Shown: piece after piece, positions 8,513 through 17,398 of the stretch
How positions within the stretch are numbered: the stretch's first letter is position 1
How the letters are laid out: each line of letters opens with the position of its first letter
Source: JAALLB01 sp964502215
Lineage (GTDB): Bacteria; Pseudomonadota; Alphaproteobacteria; Rhizobiales; Rhizobiaceae
Reading direction: 5' to 3'
NCBI GenBank assembly: GCA_964502215.1
Contig: CAZCUN010000002.1
Span: forward strand, 33,375 to 97,374
DNA: 64,000 bases
Position numbers and translations under genes: made by a program
Notes under the pieces: model-generated
What the model saw: only the letters and a program-made list of their open reading frames with translations
The model's database searches: none
Told to the model about the DNA's origin: nothing

Positions 8513-9364
8513 TTAAAGCGTTGTCAAATTTACTTTTGTTTCAGGTTTTACAATACTGCGTGCATCGCTCTCAAGGTTTAACTCATCTGACCCTAGCTGT
8601 GTTGCGTTTTGTAGAATTTCAAAAACAGATGAGGTCGTGATGCCAAGATTTTCTTCAGGCGTCATTTCGCTCAAGAGGTGTCCTAGAAAAATTGCTGCGG
8701 TCAAATCGCCAGGGCCATTGGGTGGATTATCAAATTGCATATGGGTGGAGATGATTTGTTGAGTGTTGCTGTGATATAAATTGCCCGTCTCATTTGTAGT
8801 TTTTGTTGGGCATGAAGTTGTTAGAACTTTATTGGGTGTGAGTTTTTGTGCAAGTGAAAGTGTGTCTTCTAAAGTTTCAGGTGTAGATGCGTCCAAAAGC
8901 CATGCAAGCTCAAAGCGGTTTGGCGTTGTTATATCACAAAGTGGGATAAGATTATCTTTGATTGAAGTAGCGGTTTCTTTTGGTACGTATAAACCACCAA
9001 GATCGCCAATCACGGGGTCGCATAAATAGATGCAGTCAGGATTTTTGTGCTTTATGGAACGCACAAGCTTTGCAACCGCTTTTGCCTGTTCTGAGTTGGC
9101 CATATAGCCTGATAGGATAGCGCCAACTTCATCTATCCATGGTGCGTTTGCAATGTTTTCTAAAAAGCTTGAGAAATTTTCATCCTCTGCAACAATGCGT
9201 GTTGCAGGCCCGTGCCCTGGATGCCAAGGAAGGGTGATAGTTGGGATTGCCCAAACTGGAAACCCTAATGTTTCAAGTGCAAAAACAGCAGCGCGGTTTC
9301 CAATAGATCCACGTGCTACGTGAGAAGAGATTACGATAACGGCTTTCTTAGAGCGATTAGACAT
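8513..9364 (-). CDS. pdxY: pyridoxal kinase
   Basis: 283-residue ribokinase-fold enzyme that phosphorylates pyridoxal in vitamin B6 salvage. Diagnostic segments: VIVISSHVARGSIGNRAAVFALETLG at the N terminus (first part of the PdxY signature), the LPWHPGHG loop, YLCDPVIGDLGGLYV, TPNRFELAWLL, and the catalytic NGPGDLTAAIFLG loop. Length is typical. The start overlaps the stop of the upstream small gene by eight bases, and the beta-helix gene follows after 14 bases, so all three are likely cotranscribed. Confidence 0.93.
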   Translation of the reverse strand: MSNRSKKAVIVISSHVARGSIGNRAAVFALETLGFPVWAIPTITLPWHPGHGPATRIVAEDENFSSFLENIANAPWIDEVGAILSGYMANSEQAKAVAKLVRSIKHKNPDCIYLCDPVIGDLGGLYVPKETATSIKDNLIPLCDITTPNRFELAWLLDASTPETLEDTLSLAQKLTPNKVLTTSCPTKTTNETGNLYHSNTQQIISTHMQFDNPPNGPGDLTAAIFLGHLLSEMTPEENLGITTSSVFEILQNATQLGSDELNLESDARSIVKPETKVNLTTL

Positions 9365-9608
9365 GGAATATATAAGTGCGTAATAGATGTATGATAAGTA
9401 CGATTACAAAAATTGCCCCAAGAATACGACCAATGCGCGTGCCCCATAGTTCTGCCCATTCGTTTTCACCAACATCATCAGCGCTTAAATGCCCTTTCAC
9501 ACGCTCGGCTACGCGTTTGGTAGAGGATGTTCCAACGGTTTCTGACTCTTGTGCAACGCGCTCTAAAATACGCTTTGATTCTTTTTCGTTATCTTGTGCT
9601 TTATTCAT
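9357..9608 (-). CDS. small single-span membrane protein
   Basis: 83 residues from ATG 9606-9608, preceded by a purine-rich AACAAGAG; ATG 9629 is an alternative adding seven residues. The polar, acidic N-terminal half (KESKRILERVAQESETVGT, then AERVKGHLS) is predicted helical and faces the cytoplasm; the C terminus is one membrane span, IGRILGAIFVIVLIIHLLRTY. I recognise it only as a conserved-looking small alphaproteobacterial protein next to pdxY. Its stop overlaps the pdxY start, which suggests coupling. Confidence 0.65.
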   Translation of the reverse strand: MNKAQDNEKESKRILERVAQESETVGTSSTKRVAERVKGHLSADDVGENEWAELWGTRIGRILGAIFVIVLIIHLLRTYIFHV

Positions 9609-9698
9609 TGGTGAGTTCTCTTGTTTCATTTGAGACTGGCAAAGTCTGAATAAGACTGCAATAGTATAAATTCTATATTGGGTATTAAGGTGAATTTC

Positions 9699-11069
9699 AT
9701 GGATAAAGATCTGAATGCAGAAGTTGGCGATGAATTCGTTAATGCAGATAAAAAAGGTATTTGGGGATGGATGCTTTTTGATTTTGCAGCGCAACCTTAT
9801 CATACGCTAATTATCACTTTTATCTTTGCTCCTTATTTTGCATCTTTTGTCGCGAGTGATCCAATATCTGGACAAGCTCAATGGGGTTATGGAACAGCCA
9901 TTGCGGGTGTTATTATTGCCGTCTTATCGCCTATACTTGGTTCAATCGCTGATGCAACCGGGCCACGGAAACCTTGGATATTTGTTTTTTCAATTTTAGG
10001 ATTTATTGGCGCCTTCATGCTCTGGTGGGCGTTACCTTATCAAGAAGATAATTCATCAGTGCTCATCGCTTTATTAGCACTTATTATCTTGATGATTGGG
10101 TTTGAATTCGCAGCTGTTTTTAACAATGCTATGATGCCAACTCTTGTTCCTCGTGAACAATTGGGGCGACTTTCAGGTAATGCTTGGTCTTTGGGATATG
10201 TTGCTGGACTGTTTACACTTATCATTGTTTTATTGACCATGGCGACCAATGGTGAAGGTTTAACGCTTCTTGGTATTGAGCCAATGTTTGCAATAGATGC
10301 AAGTATGAAAGAAGGCGAACGAGCCACTGGGCCTTTGACAGCCATTTGGTATCTGGTTTTTGTTTTGCCGCTTTTAATATTTACGCCCGATATTAAGACG
10401 CGTAAAAAAGTTACTGGTGCTGTTCTTCAGGGTTTAAAAAATTTCATGGCAACAATTAAACGCCTGCCACAAAATACATCTCTTTTTGCTTATCTTGGTT
10501 CATCAATGTTGTACCGCGATGCTTTAAATGGGCTTTATGCTTTTGGTGGCATTTATGCTGTTGGTGTCCTTGAGTGGTCTATAGTGCAAGTCGGTATCTT
10601 TGGCATCATTGCAAATATTACGGGTGTTCTAGGTGCATATTTGGGAGGGCGATTTGATGATGGGTTTGGACCAAAATTTGTAGTCAGGGCAAGCATTATC
10701 ATTTTGACGATTGCTAGTTTGATTATTATTACGACGGATCTCAATCATGCCTTATTCATTAAACTTGCGGACGGCTCTTCGATGCCGACAATTATCTTTT
10801 ATATTTGTGGTGGCTTTATTGGCGCTGCTGGCGGTGCTTTACAAGCGGCTTCTCGCACTTTGATGGTAGACCAAGCTGAGCCAGGTCGTATGACGGAAGC
10901 TTTTGGCCTTTATGCAATGTCAGGGCGCGCAACTGCGTTTATTGCACCATTATTGATTGCACTGTTCACAGATATAAGTGGCAGCCAACGTATTGGTGTT
11001 ATTCCAATTGTTGTTTTGTTTATCATTGGGCTTTTGCTGCTAAATAAAGTTAAGCAGCAAAGGGCGTAG
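9699..11069 (+). CDS. MFS transporter, UMF1 (Atg22-like) family
   Basis: 456 residues from ATG 9699, with AAGGTGA well spaced upstream; a TTG seven codons earlier is open but less likely. The pattern is about twelve membrane helices with the family start WGWMLFDFAAQPYHTLIITFIFAPYF cut into its two conserved halves, the LGSIADATGPRKPW loop (MFS motif between helices 2 and 3), and the C-terminal GGALQAASRTLMVDQAEPGR segment typical of the Atg22/UMF1 group. Substrates of bacterial members are unknown; yeast Atg22 effluxes amino acids from the vacuole. Divergent from the pdxY operon. Confidence 0.85.
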   Translation: MDKDLNAEVGDEFVNADKKGIWGWMLFDFAAQPYHTLIITFIFAPYFASFVASDPISGQAQWGYGTAIAGVIIAVLSPILGSIADATGPRKPWIFVFSILGFIGAFMLWWALPYQEDNSSVLIALLALIILMIGFEFAAVFNNAMMPTLVPREQLGRLSGNAWSLGYVAGLFTLIIVLLTMATNGEGLTLLGIEPMFAIDASMKEGERATGPLTAIWYLVFVLPLLIFTPDIKTRKKVTGAVLQGLKNFMATIKRLPQNTSLFAYLGSSMLYRDALNGLYAFGGIYAVGVLEWSIVQVGIFGIIANITGVLGAYLGGRFDDGFGPKFVVRASIIILTIASLIIITTDLNHALFIKLADGSSMPTIIFYICGGFIGAAGGALQAASRTLMVDQAEPGRMTEAFGLYAMSGRATAFIAPLLIALFTDISGSQRIGVIPIVVLFIIGLLLLNKVKQQRA

Positions 11070-11072
11070 GCT

Positions 11073-11201
11073 AAAAAGAATCAATGTCTGAAGTGGCGTG
11101 TGTTCGTGAAGGCCAAAGCTTTTTCTTTTGTGGGTTTTGACCTACAAAGATTAGAAAATGCGCAAAAAGAATCAATGCCTAAAGTGGCGTGTGCCAGTGA
11201 A
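11073..11201. repeat. tandem 38-base duplication of the purH 3' end
   Basis: Bases 11073-11110 and 11164-11201 are near-identical direct copies (33 of 38 match). The right copy is the real 3' end of purH, whose minus-strand reading ends FTGTRHFRH-stop. The left copy reads FTNTRHFRH-stop on the same strand but is attached to no upstream coding sequence. Identity includes the bases after the stop (TTCTTTTT on the minus strand). This looks like a leftover tail of a former tandem or recombined purH copy lying between purH and the convergent MFS gene. Confidence 0.8.
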
Positions 11202-12788
11202 TACCATTGCTATGCCTGCTTCATCTGCAGCGGCAATAACTTCATCGTCACGCATTGAACCCCCTGGTTGAATGGCGCAAGTTGCACCAGCTTCTATCGC
11301 CGAAATAAGTCCATCTGCAAAGGGGAAGAATGCGTCTGATGCAACAGCACTTCCTTTTGTGAGCAGGTCTTTGCTGTTTGCGACTTCCATTGCGTCTACT
11401 GCTTTTCTGGCAGCGATGCGCGAAGAGTCTAGTCTACTCATTTGTCCTGCACCAATACCAACCGTTGCAAGATCGCGGGCGTAAACAATCGCGTTTGATT
11501 TCACGTGCTTGGCAACTTGGAAGGCAAAGCGCATGTCGGCTAGTTGTGCGTCTGTTGGTTGAACTTTAGTGACGACTTTTAAGTCAAGGTCGTCAATAAT
11601 ACGCGCATCGCGGTCTTGTACGAGAAGACCGCCAGCAACTGTTTTGACAGACAAGCCTTTAGATGAAGGGTCAGGTAGACCACCAGTTACAAGCAGGCGA
11701 AGGTTCTTTTTAGCTGCAATGATTTCACGCGCTTCATCATCGGCATCTGGAGCAATAATAACTTCAGTGAAAATTTCTACAATCTGTTTTGCTGAAGCTG
11801 CATCGAGTGTTTGGTTTAAGGCAATAATGCCACCAAAGGCTGAAACGGTGTCGCAAGCAAATGCTTTTTTGTAAGCCTCGCCCAAGGTTGCACCACGCGC
11901 AACGCCGCATGGATTTGCGTGTTTGATGATGGCGACTGCTGGGCCATCTTCGGACTTAAATTCCGAGACAAGTTCAAAGGCTGCGTCTGTATCATTGATG
12001 TTGTTATATGAAAGTTGTTTGCCTTGCAGTTGGGTCGCAGTTGCAACGCCTTTGCGACTGTCACCTGTTTTATAAAAGCCAGCTTGCTGATGAGGGTTTT
12101 CGCCATAGCGCATTTCTGCTGCTAATGTGCCTGCCACACTTCTGTGAAGTGGCATGGAAGAACCAACTTCATTGGCAAACCAAATTGATATTGCTGTGTC
12201 ATAACTTGCAGTACGAGCGAAAGCTTTATGGGCAAGGCGTTTGCGAAGTTCTAAAGTTGTTTGATTGTTATTTGCTTCAAGTTGCGCCAGTACTTCTGCG
12301 TAATCTGCTGGGTCTGTGACGATGTTTACAAAGCCATGGTTCTTTGCCGCAGCGCGGATCATGGCTGGCCCGCCGATATCGATGTTCTCAACACTTGTGT
12401 CGTAGTCTGCACCTTTGGCGATGGTTTCTTCAAATGGATAGAGATTAATGACTGCCATATCGATCGGGCTGATGTTTTGTTCGCTCATGGCTTTTTGGTG
12501 TGTTTCATCTGTGCGCACTGCAAGAAGACCGCCGTGGACGGATGGATGAAGTGTTTTTACGCGGCCGTCCATTATTTCTGGAAAATTTGTAATCGAAGAA
12601 ACGTCATCCACTGGAATGCCAGCGTCAGCGATCGCCTTTGATGTGCCGCCTGTTGAAAGCAATTTGATGCCTTTATCAGAAAGCGCTTTTGCAAGTTCGA
12701 TAATGCCTGTTTTATCAGAGACAGAAAGCAGTGCTGTTTTTACTTTGCTTAAATCAGGAATAATATGCTGTTTAGCAATCGGGGACAT
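11172..12788 (-). CDS. purH: bifunctional AICAR transformylase/IMP cyclohydrolase
   Basis: 538 residues, the normal length, catalysing the last two steps of IMP synthesis. The N-terminal cyclohydrolase (MGS-like) domain shows ALLSVSDKTGIIELAKAL, LLSTGGTSKAI and GRVKTLHPSVHGGLLA; the transformylase domain has YGENPHQQAGFY, the catalytic KHANPCGVA motif about residue 275, SNAIVYARD, and SDAFFPFADG. The terminus MVFTGTRHFRH is the family end. A 46-base gap separates it from the upstream heparinase-like gene, matching the order htpX-rsmB-heparinase-purH known from Hyphomicrobiales. Confidence 0.97.
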   Translation of the reverse strand: MSPIAKQHIIPDLSKVKTALLSVSDKTGIIELAKALSDKGIKLLSTGGTSKAIADAGIPVDDVSSITNFPEIMDGRVKTLHPSVHGGLLAVRTDETHQKAMSEQNISPIDMAVINLYPFEETIAKGADYDTSVENIDIGGPAMIRAAAKNHGFVNIVTDPADYAEVLAQLEANNNQTTLELRKRLAHKAFARTASYDTAISIWFANEVGSSMPLHRSVAGTLAAEMRYGENPHQQAGFYKTGDSRKGVATATQLQGKQLSYNNINDTDAAFELVSEFKSEDGPAVAIIKHANPCGVARGATLGEAYKKAFACDTVSAFGGIIALNQTLDAASAKQIVEIFTEVIIAPDADDEAREIIAAKKNLRLLVTGGLPDPSSKGLSVKTVAGGLLVQDRDARIIDDLDLKVVTKVQPTDAQLADMRFAFQVAKHVKSNAIVYARDLATVGIGAGQMSRLDSSRIAARKAVDAMEVANSKDLLTKGSAVASDAFFPFADGLISAIEAGATCAIQPGGSMRDDEVIAAADEAGIAMVFTGTRHFRH

Positions 12789-12834
12789 AACGTTGCGACT
12801 TTCTTTTCAGATTTTAAATAGGATAATTTGAAAA

Positions 12835-14538
12835 CTATGTAGCTGGTATTTTTTGTAAAGCCCAGTTTATTTCTGGGTTATCATAAGCTTTTGTTTGAAT
12901 AAGAATCTGCCAAGTTGGTTTTGGTTTAGGTAGCGTAGAAAAGAAAATACTTTCTGTAAGTTCAAGTTTAAAGCCAGGACAGTCAAATCGCCATTGCGCA
13001 CCGTCTCTTGTTTCAAGCAAGCAAGTTTCTTGATTTGCACTTAGCGAAGCTTTTACATCAGGGTGAAGATGGAAGCGTAAAGCAACATTATCTTTTGTCG
13101 TGTAACGCATGTCACTTTTATTAGGCCCGCTAAACCATTCTTGCCCGTACAATCGATCGCCATTATTATCTAGGGTGAGAGATCTTTGATGGCGAATACC
13201 GAACTCTCTGACATAACCATCATGAGCCGCTGTTATTGTTGTTGATTGGTTTGTATCTTCTCGTGCGTAGTCAACCCTAATTTTATTGTAAAATACTTGC
13301 CCGCTAAGAGGCGTGTTTTCTGAACCAGGATTTTCAAACCGGGTCATTGAAGTATTGTTTATAGTTGCTGTTGAATGTGCATTGGTTGTTCTCCACACTT
13401 GAGAGGTTTGCTTGTCGTAATTTGCAGGAACGCCACAATTGACAATCAAAGTTGATAGACCGCTTGAAAATTCAAATGAAAGAATGCCAGCATTTGAGTC
13501 ATTAGAAAGTTCGCCTTTCGGCGGTAGCGCCGTATCCATGATTAAAAAAGCATCGTTTAATACGGCACGTTGATACCCTGAATGTAAGGCGTCTTTAATT
13601 GGAGTTCCCATGTTTTCATCATAGCGAATCAAAGAAGTAATAAGCCCTGTTTCAGACACTCCAGCTCCATTAAATCGCGCAATGCTTCCATCACCATGAC
13701 GGAAAAATCTAAGCGCTGGAAGTAAACGCTCTATTGCATTTAAAAGCTCTGTAGGTGGCGCAACATCAATTGCTATAAAACCTTGTTTGAGAGGCAGTAG
13801 CTTTGCTAAAATTTCAGGTATCAATGCTGGGTTGCGTGATAGGTGTCCACCATCTGCTAATATTTGCTCACGCAGAATTTGGTCTAACTTGTTACGCTGT
13901 GAGACTAGGGATGTGGTATTTCCATTAAAGCAAATTGAGGCATATGTAAGTGCAAAATTTGCAAAAAGCATTGGCATGCCATTGGGAGAATCAACAAGCA
14001 GGCGACGTAATACTTTTACATGCTTACCCAAAGAACGCATAAATATATAATGAAACTCAGGGTCGGCATTGTTCAATAATACAATCGAGTGCGATAGAAA
14101 TGAAATTAGGCGTTTTGAAGTAGTTTCTATTTCCCAAGTGAATTTTGAAGCCTGCTCAGGATTTAGTTCAATCCAATCTCTGACGAGTGCGCGCGCATGA
14201 CTGTCTGACAACGTGTCTTGATTTGCTGAAAAATGGCGCAGCCATTCAAAGCTGTGTAATTCTTTTTCCCAGAGTTCATTTTTTGATAAGATAGAAAATG
14301 GCGTTACGCCTTGGGAGTCAATTGTAAGTCCGCCCAGTGTATAATGTCCGCTGTAAAATTCTTGGGCTATTAAAGGATCCGCAGTTCGCAAATCATGGGG
14401 TTCAATAGTAAGTCTTTCAGGAACAAAAGAGTTAAATCCAGATACTGCTGTTATGCCAGAATAGATTTTACCTTTTAAATTTCTATAACCCCTGCCAATC
14501 GACAGTTTAACGGATCTAAATTTATCAAATATACTCAT
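12835..14538 (-). CDS. heparinase II/III family protein
   Basis: 567 residues. The N-terminal alpha/alpha-toroid part has the family hallmarks WLRHFSANQDTLSDSHARAL and WIELNPEQASKFTWEIE; the C-terminal part contains a heparinase II/III beta-sandwich with SGLSTLIVNCG, TNAHSTATINNTSMTRF (the His-containing segment conserved in this group) and HQRSLTLDNNGDRLYGQEWF. In Hyphomicrobiales this gene sits between rsmB and purH, as here. Biochemical substrate is not established; heparinase-fold lyases cleave uronic-acid polysaccharides, and a role in a cell-surface polymer is only inference. No signal peptide is evident. Confidence 0.85.
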   Translation of the reverse strand: MSIFDKFRSVKLSIGRGYRNLKGKIYSGITAVSGFNSFVPERLTIEPHDLRTADPLIAQEFYSGHYTLGGLTIDSQGVTPFSILSKNELWEKELHSFEWLRHFSANQDTLSDSHARALVRDWIELNPEQASKFTWEIETTSKRLISFLSHSIVLLNNADPEFHYIFMRSLGKHVKVLRRLLVDSPNGMPMLFANFALTYASICFNGNTTSLVSQRNKLDQILREQILADGGHLSRNPALIPEILAKLLPLKQGFIAIDVAPPTELLNAIERLLPALRFFRHGDGSIARFNGAGVSETGLITSLIRYDENMGTPIKDALHSGYQRAVLNDAFLIMDTALPPKGELSNDSNAGILSFEFSSGLSTLIVNCGVPANYDKQTSQVWRTTNAHSTATINNTSMTRFENPGSENTPLSGQVFYNKIRVDYAREDTNQSTTITAAHDGYVREFGIRHQRSLTLDNNGDRLYGQEWFSGPNKSDMRYTTKDNVALRFHLHPDVKASLSANQETCLLETRDGAQWRFDCPGFKLELTESIFFSTLPKPKPTWQILIQTKAYDNPEINWALQKIPAT

Positions 14539-14612
14539 AAAAAATCCGGGGCTAGTTAATTATCAAGAAATAGTAAGTGATTTACATTTTGAATGGTAGT
14601 GTTTGAATACAA

Positions 14613-15947
14613 TTATCGCTTGATAAATCTACAAGCGAAAAAACCGTCGAGGCCACTGTAAGTATCTTCTTTATCACTTGCTAGATGAAAAGGTAAAGTA
14701 CGTAAAGCGCCTTGGCCATTTACGGAAGATTCTAGGCCGCTGATTTCATTTGCTAGAATTGGATCTTTAATGAGATCATCAAAGTGATCGCTTGCCTTTG
14801 AAAATAGGTCTTCACCTTCTTCTTTAAGCATTGAGCAATTTGAAAACACAAAACATCCACCTGGCGAGAGAAACTCTTTTGCCTTTTCAAAAAGCTGGAA
14901 TTGGAGTTTTGCAAGAGCCGTAATTTCTTCTGGACTTTTAGTCCATAAAACATCGGGATGTCGTCTGACTGTACCAGTCGAAGAACATGGTGCATCAAGT
15001 AGGATGGCGTCAAATTTTTCTTGAGGGTCATACTCAAGAATATCTGCTTCAATCAATTTAGCATTCAAGGATAAGCGGTCTAGATTATTTTGCAATCGTT
15101 CAAGCCTTGGCTGAGAGATGTCGACAGCGGTTACATCATAACCTGCATGGATAAGTTGTGCTGTTTTACCGCCTGGCGCTGCGCATAACTCAAGCACGCG
15201 CGCTCCTTTTTTTGCTTTTATGAGTTTTGAAGGTAAGGCTGCTGCTGCATCTTGTACCCACCACTCGCCTTCGGCATAGCCCTCAAGTTCTGTGATTGTA
15301 CTTGTATTTGTTAAGCGCACTGAGCCGGTTGGTAAAACAAAACCACCCAGTTTTTTTGCCCAGGTTTCAGGATCAGATTTAACCGTTAAATCAACCATAG
15401 GTTCAAGGGCTACAAATTTTGAAATATTATTGGCTTTTTCTTTGCCGTAGTCAGACCTTAATGCTTTTAACATCCAATTGGGTAAAGGGGATGTTTGAGC
15501 TGTCTTTTCTAAAAGGACTTGTTTTTCTCTGACCATCCTACGCAAAACGGCATTGGCCATGCCGCGAAATCTGGATGTGCGTTCATCATCACCAATAGCA
15601 GTTACACCAAGATCAACGGCTGCGCTATCTGGAGCGTCAAGGAATAGTATTTGAGTTGCGGCAACATGCAAAGAATGGATTAAAAATCTTGCTTTTTTGG
15701 GTGGCGGTCTATCCATTACGCGCTTTAAGACAGCTTCGATTTGATTGTGTTTGCGAACTGCTGTCACAGCAATTGCACGTGCTAAGGCTTGGTCGCGTTG
15801 TTCAAGTTTTAAAAATTGACCAAGCCCATGGTGGCGATCGCATAATGCGTCAAGGTTGCGTCCATCATCCATAACACGGGTTAATAACATGGTTGCTATT
15901 AGCCGTGTTTTCAGGCCTGGTTTTTGTTTCAATTCGATCTGCCCCAA
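14613..15947 (-). CDS. rsmB: RsmB/NOP family RNA (cytosine-C5) methyltransferase
   Basis: 444 residues with an N-terminal NusB-like domain (RDQALARAIAVTAVRKHNQI, about residues 50-70) and a C-terminal SAM methyltransferase. Motif I is LELCAAPGGKTAQL, motif IV DAPCSSTGTVRRHPDV with the releasing cysteine, and motif VI FSNCSML with the nucleophilic cysteine. These are the features of 16S rRNA m5C967 methyltransferase RsmB. The start is TTG 15947, overlapping htpX by 19 bases; an internal ATG at 15888-15890 would remove 19 residues. Cotranscribed with htpX upstream. Confidence 0.9.
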   Translation of the reverse strand: MGQIELKQKPGLKTRLIATMLLTRVMDDGRNLDALCDRHHGLGQFLKLEQRDQALARAIAVTAVRKHNQIEAVLKRVMDRPPPKKARFLIHSLHVAATQILFLDAPDSAAVDLGVTAIGDDERTSRFRGMANAVLRRMVREKQVLLEKTAQTSPLPNWMLKALRSDYGKEKANNISKFVALEPMVDLTVKSDPETWAKKLGGFVLPTGSVRLTNTSTITELEGYAEGEWWVQDAAAALPSKLIKAKKGARVLELCAAPGGKTAQLIHAGYDVTAVDISQPRLERLQNNLDRLSLNAKLIEADILEYDPQEKFDAILLDAPCSSTGTVRRHPDVLWTKSPEEITALAKLQFQLFEKAKEFLSPGGCFVFSNCSMLKEEGEDLFSKASDHFDDLIKDPILANEISGLESSVNGQGALRTLPFHLASDKEDTYSGLDGFFACRFIKR

Positions 15948-16828
15948 GGTTGCAATGTATCATCTTGAGGTGGGTTATCTTCCATTGACCATTCGCTAGC
16001 AAGGCCTTCCAGTGCATTTATTCTGTTTTCTGTGTTGGGGTGGGTAGAAAACAAATTATCGCGTTTATATTTACCAAGCGGATTAATGATGAACATATGG
16101 GCAGTTGCTGGATTGCGTTCTGCAATTTCATTTGGAATGCGGGATCCGCCCATGGCAATTTTTTCCAAGGCGCTTGCTAGCCACATTGGGTTGCCACAAA
16201 TTTCTGCGCCACGTTTGTCTGCTGCATATTCTCTAGTTCTGCTTATTGCCATTTGGATAAGGCCTGTTGCAAAAGGGGCAACAAACATCGCGATTAAACT
16301 TCCGATAATGCCAATGCCACCTTGATTTCTGCCGCGACCAAAGAACATCGCAAAATTTGCAATCATCGATATTGCCCCTGCAAATGTTGCAGTAACTGTC
16401 ATGATAAGCGTGTCACGGTTTTGTATGTGGGCTAATTCATGCGCCATTACGGCAGCGACTTCTTCCATATTTAACGCTTCAAGCAAACCTGTAGAAGCTG
16501 CAACAGCGGCATTTTCAGGATTTCGACCCGTGGCGAATGCATTAGGTTGTGGTGAATTGATAATGTAAACATCAGGCATAGGAAGATTGGCAGCTTCTGC
16601 TAATCTGCGATTGAGCTCGTAAAACTCAGGTGCGCTTTTTTCATCCACCTGAACTGCATTATGCATTTTAAGAACAGCTTTATGTGAATTCCAATAGCTG
16701 AAAAAGTTCATAGCAATCGCCATAATAAAAGCTATCATCATGCCTGTTTGGCCACCAATCATAAGGCCTAACCCCATGAAAAGCGCTGTCATAAAAGCAA
16801 GCAATGCAGCAGTTTTTATAATATTCAT
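15929..16828 (-). CDS. htpX: membrane metalloprotease HtpX
   Basis: 299-residue inner-membrane M48 zinc protease taking part in quality control of membrane proteins. Two N-terminal hydrophobic hairpin segments (AALLAFMTALFMGLGLMIGG and MMIAFIMAIAMNFF) precede the catalytic HELAHIQNRDT (HExxH) about residue 128; two further spans follow (MTVTATFAGAISMIANFAMF; GIIGSLIAMFVAPFATGLI), with the third zinc ligand in REYAADKRGAEI. The C-terminal STHPNTENRINAL is characteristic. Divergent from the DUF1674 gene with an 80-base gap. Confidence 0.95.
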   Translation of the reverse strand: MNIIKTAALLAFMTALFMGLGLMIGGQTGMMIAFIMAIAMNFFSYWNSHKAVLKMHNAVQVDEKSAPEFYELNRRLAEAANLPMPDVYIINSPQPNAFATGRNPENAAVAASTGLLEALNMEEVAAVMAHELAHIQNRDTLIMTVTATFAGAISMIANFAMFFGRGRNQGGIGIIGSLIAMFVAPFATGLIQMAISRTREYAADKRGAEICGNPMWLASALEKIAMGGSRIPNEIAERNPATAHMFIINPLGKYKRDNLFSTHPNTENRINALEGLASEWSMEDNPPQDDTLQPWGRSN

Positions 16829-16908
16829 AACGTCTTCCTGTTGTTTTTATGCTATTTTCTCACATATAGGTGGTGTAGGGACAAGCTAAAAGGCACGAAA
16901 AGTAAAAA

Positions 16909-17106
16909 ATGGCTGCAAACGATAATAATAAAGATATTCCTGAAGCTGCAAAACGCGCATTAGCAGAAGCGAATGAGCGCCGTGAAAAGCAACAACAACA
17001 AAATCAGGGGAAAAAACCAGCCCCAAAAGAGATTATGGGCAGAGATGGTCCTGATCCCGTTCGTTTTGGCGACTGGGAAAAAGATGGGATTATCAGTGAT
17101 TTTTAA
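16909..17106 (+). CDS. DUF1674 / succinate dehydrogenase assembly factor 4 homologue
   Basis: A 65-residue polar protein with the C-terminal signature GRDGPDPVRFGDWEKDGIIS shared by DUF1674 proteins and eukaryotic SDHAF4, which binds flavinylated SdhA before complex II assembly. The N-terminal part is Lys/Glu/Gln-rich and probably disordered (a QQQQQ run near residue 27). Location beside htpX is common in Hyphomicrobiales. The SDHAF4 role in bacteria is inferred from homology. Confidence 0.88.
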   Translation: MAANDNNKDIPEAAKRALAEANERREKQQQQNQGKKPAPKEIMGRDGPDPVRFGDWEKDGIISDF

Positions 17107-17398
17107 TCTTTAAGAAATTTGCTTAATCAGACTGTCCCAAAAACAAACAGTTTTAAGTCTGATATATTTTTTGACATTTTAAAAGTGCTTCAAAATGAAC
17201 AAATAGCTTCATTTATTGCTGATTTATGAACAACTTACTCAAAATACCTAATAGCTGTTAATCGACTGTTTACTAATAAATTCTGAAAAACGCATAAGTT
17301 TCAATAAGCCTATGTAAATGGCACTGGTTTTTGGTCAGTTAATAAGAAATTGGCCTATCAATTGCACCTCTCCTTGCAACAACGCATGGAGAGAAAAC

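Noticed and set aside
11073..11201. The purH-end duplication as a terminator or CRISPR-like repeat
   Set aside because: There are only two copies, no hairpin explains the match, and one copy is clearly coding, so a duplicated gene end is the better reading.
12008..12641. Plus-strand frames of 100-126 codons across purH
   Set aside because: They are antisense shadows of a highly conserved gene, with no ribosome binding sites and no recognisable domains.
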